Below, piece after piece: positions 62,543-64,000 of a DNA stretch of 64,000 nucleotides. The position numbers were made by a program, and so were the translations under genes. The notes beneath the pieces are model-generated. The model was given only the letters and a program-made list of their open reading frames with translations. It made no database searches and was not told the origin of the DNA. Position 1 is the first letter of the stretch, and each line of letters starts with the position of its first letter. Origin of the DNA: Gossypium raimondii (lineage: Eukaryota; Streptophyta; Magnoliopsida; Malvales; Malvaceae); the NCBI RefSeq assembly GCF_025698545.1, contig NC_068569.1, positions 8,184,001 through 8,248,000 on the forward strand, in the 5' to 3' direction.

Positions 62543-63961
62543 CAGATTGGTTTGAGGATAGTTTTTACTGGAATGGTCAGGATTTCAGGTTTGGGTTGGG
62601 TGCCTAGGATTCATTGGTTGATGAAACAGCTTGAAAATGCAGTAACGATGGCAAACATTTGGAATGGATTGGATAGCTTGTCATGTCTCTTTTCCTTTAC
62701 CCTGCAAAGCATGCGAGTTACACAATCGTTTTATTTGTTTATTCGTATTTTTGTCAAAAAAGCCTAGTCTCCCATCCAAGAATTTTTTTTATTAAGATGG
62801 AATTTTCTTCTATCTAGGGTATAGCACTGTAGATTCTATTTATCTTCTCCTGCTTTGTCATTAGGAAGAAGGGTTTTTCTTTTAAGAAAATAGTGATTTT
62901 AGTTTAATTTCACATGTTGGTATTTTTAATAAGTAGGTTAACATCCTTAACTTTTACATTGCTAATTATGTATAACCATTTTCAAGTTTAGTGATTTTGA
63001 CGATTTCTTTAACTATTTCCAAATTTAAGTTGTAATTAAATATAAATTTCTAAGTTTACCTTTTTCTTCACTGACAACCCTTACATCAATCATCATTTCC
63101 ATCCTTTTATTCTTCATTAATGTTTTCCTCAACCATATTTGGGATTCGTTCCTTTTTTCTATTAGTATTTGTCCGCTCTCTTGCTTTTAGCTTCTATTAA
63201 ACGGTGTAGCGTATATCCAATTGTCACAGATCGGATGTTGATTTTTCTCCCTTATGGCCCAATAGTTCGCCATAGTCTGCCCTAAGCTTCCGTGATCGCA
63301 TAACATAAATCTGGCAACTGTTCATCCTTCAACACCACAATAATTGGCCTTTTCTCATGTTTTTTAAGTTTATATCATGATTTAATACATAAATAATCAA
63401 AATACAAATGTCTAGGATCTCAATTTTTGAATGGTGATTAAATATAATCGTACATAAAAAAAAATAGTGGATGTGGATGGGAGCCAAACCCTTTGAGTTT
63501 CAACCCTCATGGCGAAGGATTCTCCACTCTCACAATGACTTTAAGTCTGATAACTCCCCGCCCCCACCCCAGCTTATATTGTCATTTTTTTCCCTACTGA
63601 ATCAATAATGATGGGCTTTTTAGCAATTTTCAACATATTCTCATTTGTTCTTTGATAGATTAACATGTTATAGACTTGGACCCAAAATTTATATAATAAA
63701 ATCGATGTCCTCTGAATTCCCATTAAGTGATTGTTTTTTAACATAAGGTGACAAATCACTATTGACCATGAAGAGTTGCTAAGGACATCTATCTTATACT
63801 TCTCATCCGTGAAAATTGTGCACTTTCGAGCTCTTTTTCAATTGGCTATGCTCTTTTAACAATGGCATAAAGAAGGCTGAAATAAATTACCTTAACGAAA
63901 GTAACATTCCCCGTTAAGGAAAATTCACATAATCTTTCATTGATAACAACATAAGTCTCAA
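62543..63961. other. gene-free region before the LTR edge
   Basis: No supported gene. The DNA is AT-rich. A stretch at 63200-63360 is less AT-rich (TGTCACAGATCGGA and following) and could be old transposon sequence, but I cannot assign it. Confidence 0.5.
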
Positions 63962-64000
63962 TGTAACACCCCAAACCCGGTCTAAACGTTATGACCGAAT
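63962..64000 (+). mobile_element. edge of an LTR retrotransposon (probable Gypsy/chromovirus LTR)
   Basis: The window ends in TGTAACACCCCAAACCCGG and a following GTCTAAACGTTATGACCG block, the typical beginning of a plant Tekay/Del-type LTR starting with TG. Only the first 39 bases are inside the window, so I cannot tell a solo LTR from a complete element, nor judge its age. The family call is from recall. Confidence 0.5.

Overview
This window is nuclear DNA from a flowering plant, very probably a eudicot. The genes have short GT-AG introns and plant-specific families (NETWORKED actin-binding protein, AP2C-type phosphatase, GARP and bZIP factors, a DUF1635 protein), set in AT-rich intergenic DNA with SINE, LINE and MITE debris. 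The last 39 bases look like the edge of a chromovirus LTR of a kind I associate with cotton and other Malvaceae. That lineage guess is recollection, not proof.

Layout: a long gene-free stretch (1-5.1 kb); a DUF1635 gene (5.2-6.1 kb, +); an AP2C-like PP2C with a MAPK-docking motif (9.2-10.9 kb, +); a single-exon MAPKKK17/18-like kinase (14.6-16.1 kb, +); an AT-rich repeat-laden stretch (16-20 kb); RanBP1 (20.5-22.7 kb, +) with a MITE in its third intron; a NET4 gene (26.7-29.7 kb, +); a BAG1-4-type co-chaperone (31.8-34.0 kb, +); a clearly broken SGF11 (SAGA deubiquitinase-module subunit) gene on the minus strand (35.8-37.3 kb), head to head with a small one-membrane-span protein gene (37.7-38.1 kb, +); a 5 kb repeat region with two related arrays flanking LINE debris (38-43.5 kb); a bZIP factor (43.7-46.1 kb, +); a MITE; a GARP/MYB-like repressor (48.3-49.7 kb, -); a plastid PPR-like protein (52.0-54.0 kb, +); a convergent LRR receptor pseudokinase of the MRH1/At2g40270 type (55.4-59.1 kb, -); then about 5 kb without genes, holding a 1 kb palindromic element and ending in an LTR edge.

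The genes are ordinary eukaryotic single units, not operons. One neighbourhood is functionally suggestive: a MAPK-docking phosphatase lies about 3.7 kb upstream of a MAPKKK on the same strand, so an antagonist and an activator of MAPK cascades sit side by side. I rebuilt the exon structures by eye from splice sites and frame continuity; every multi-exon coding model closes in frame. I found no convincing undescribed multi-gene system. The best leads are the SGF11 pseudogene, the large palindrome, the duplicated repeat arrays and an exact 103-bp duplication in an RLK intron.
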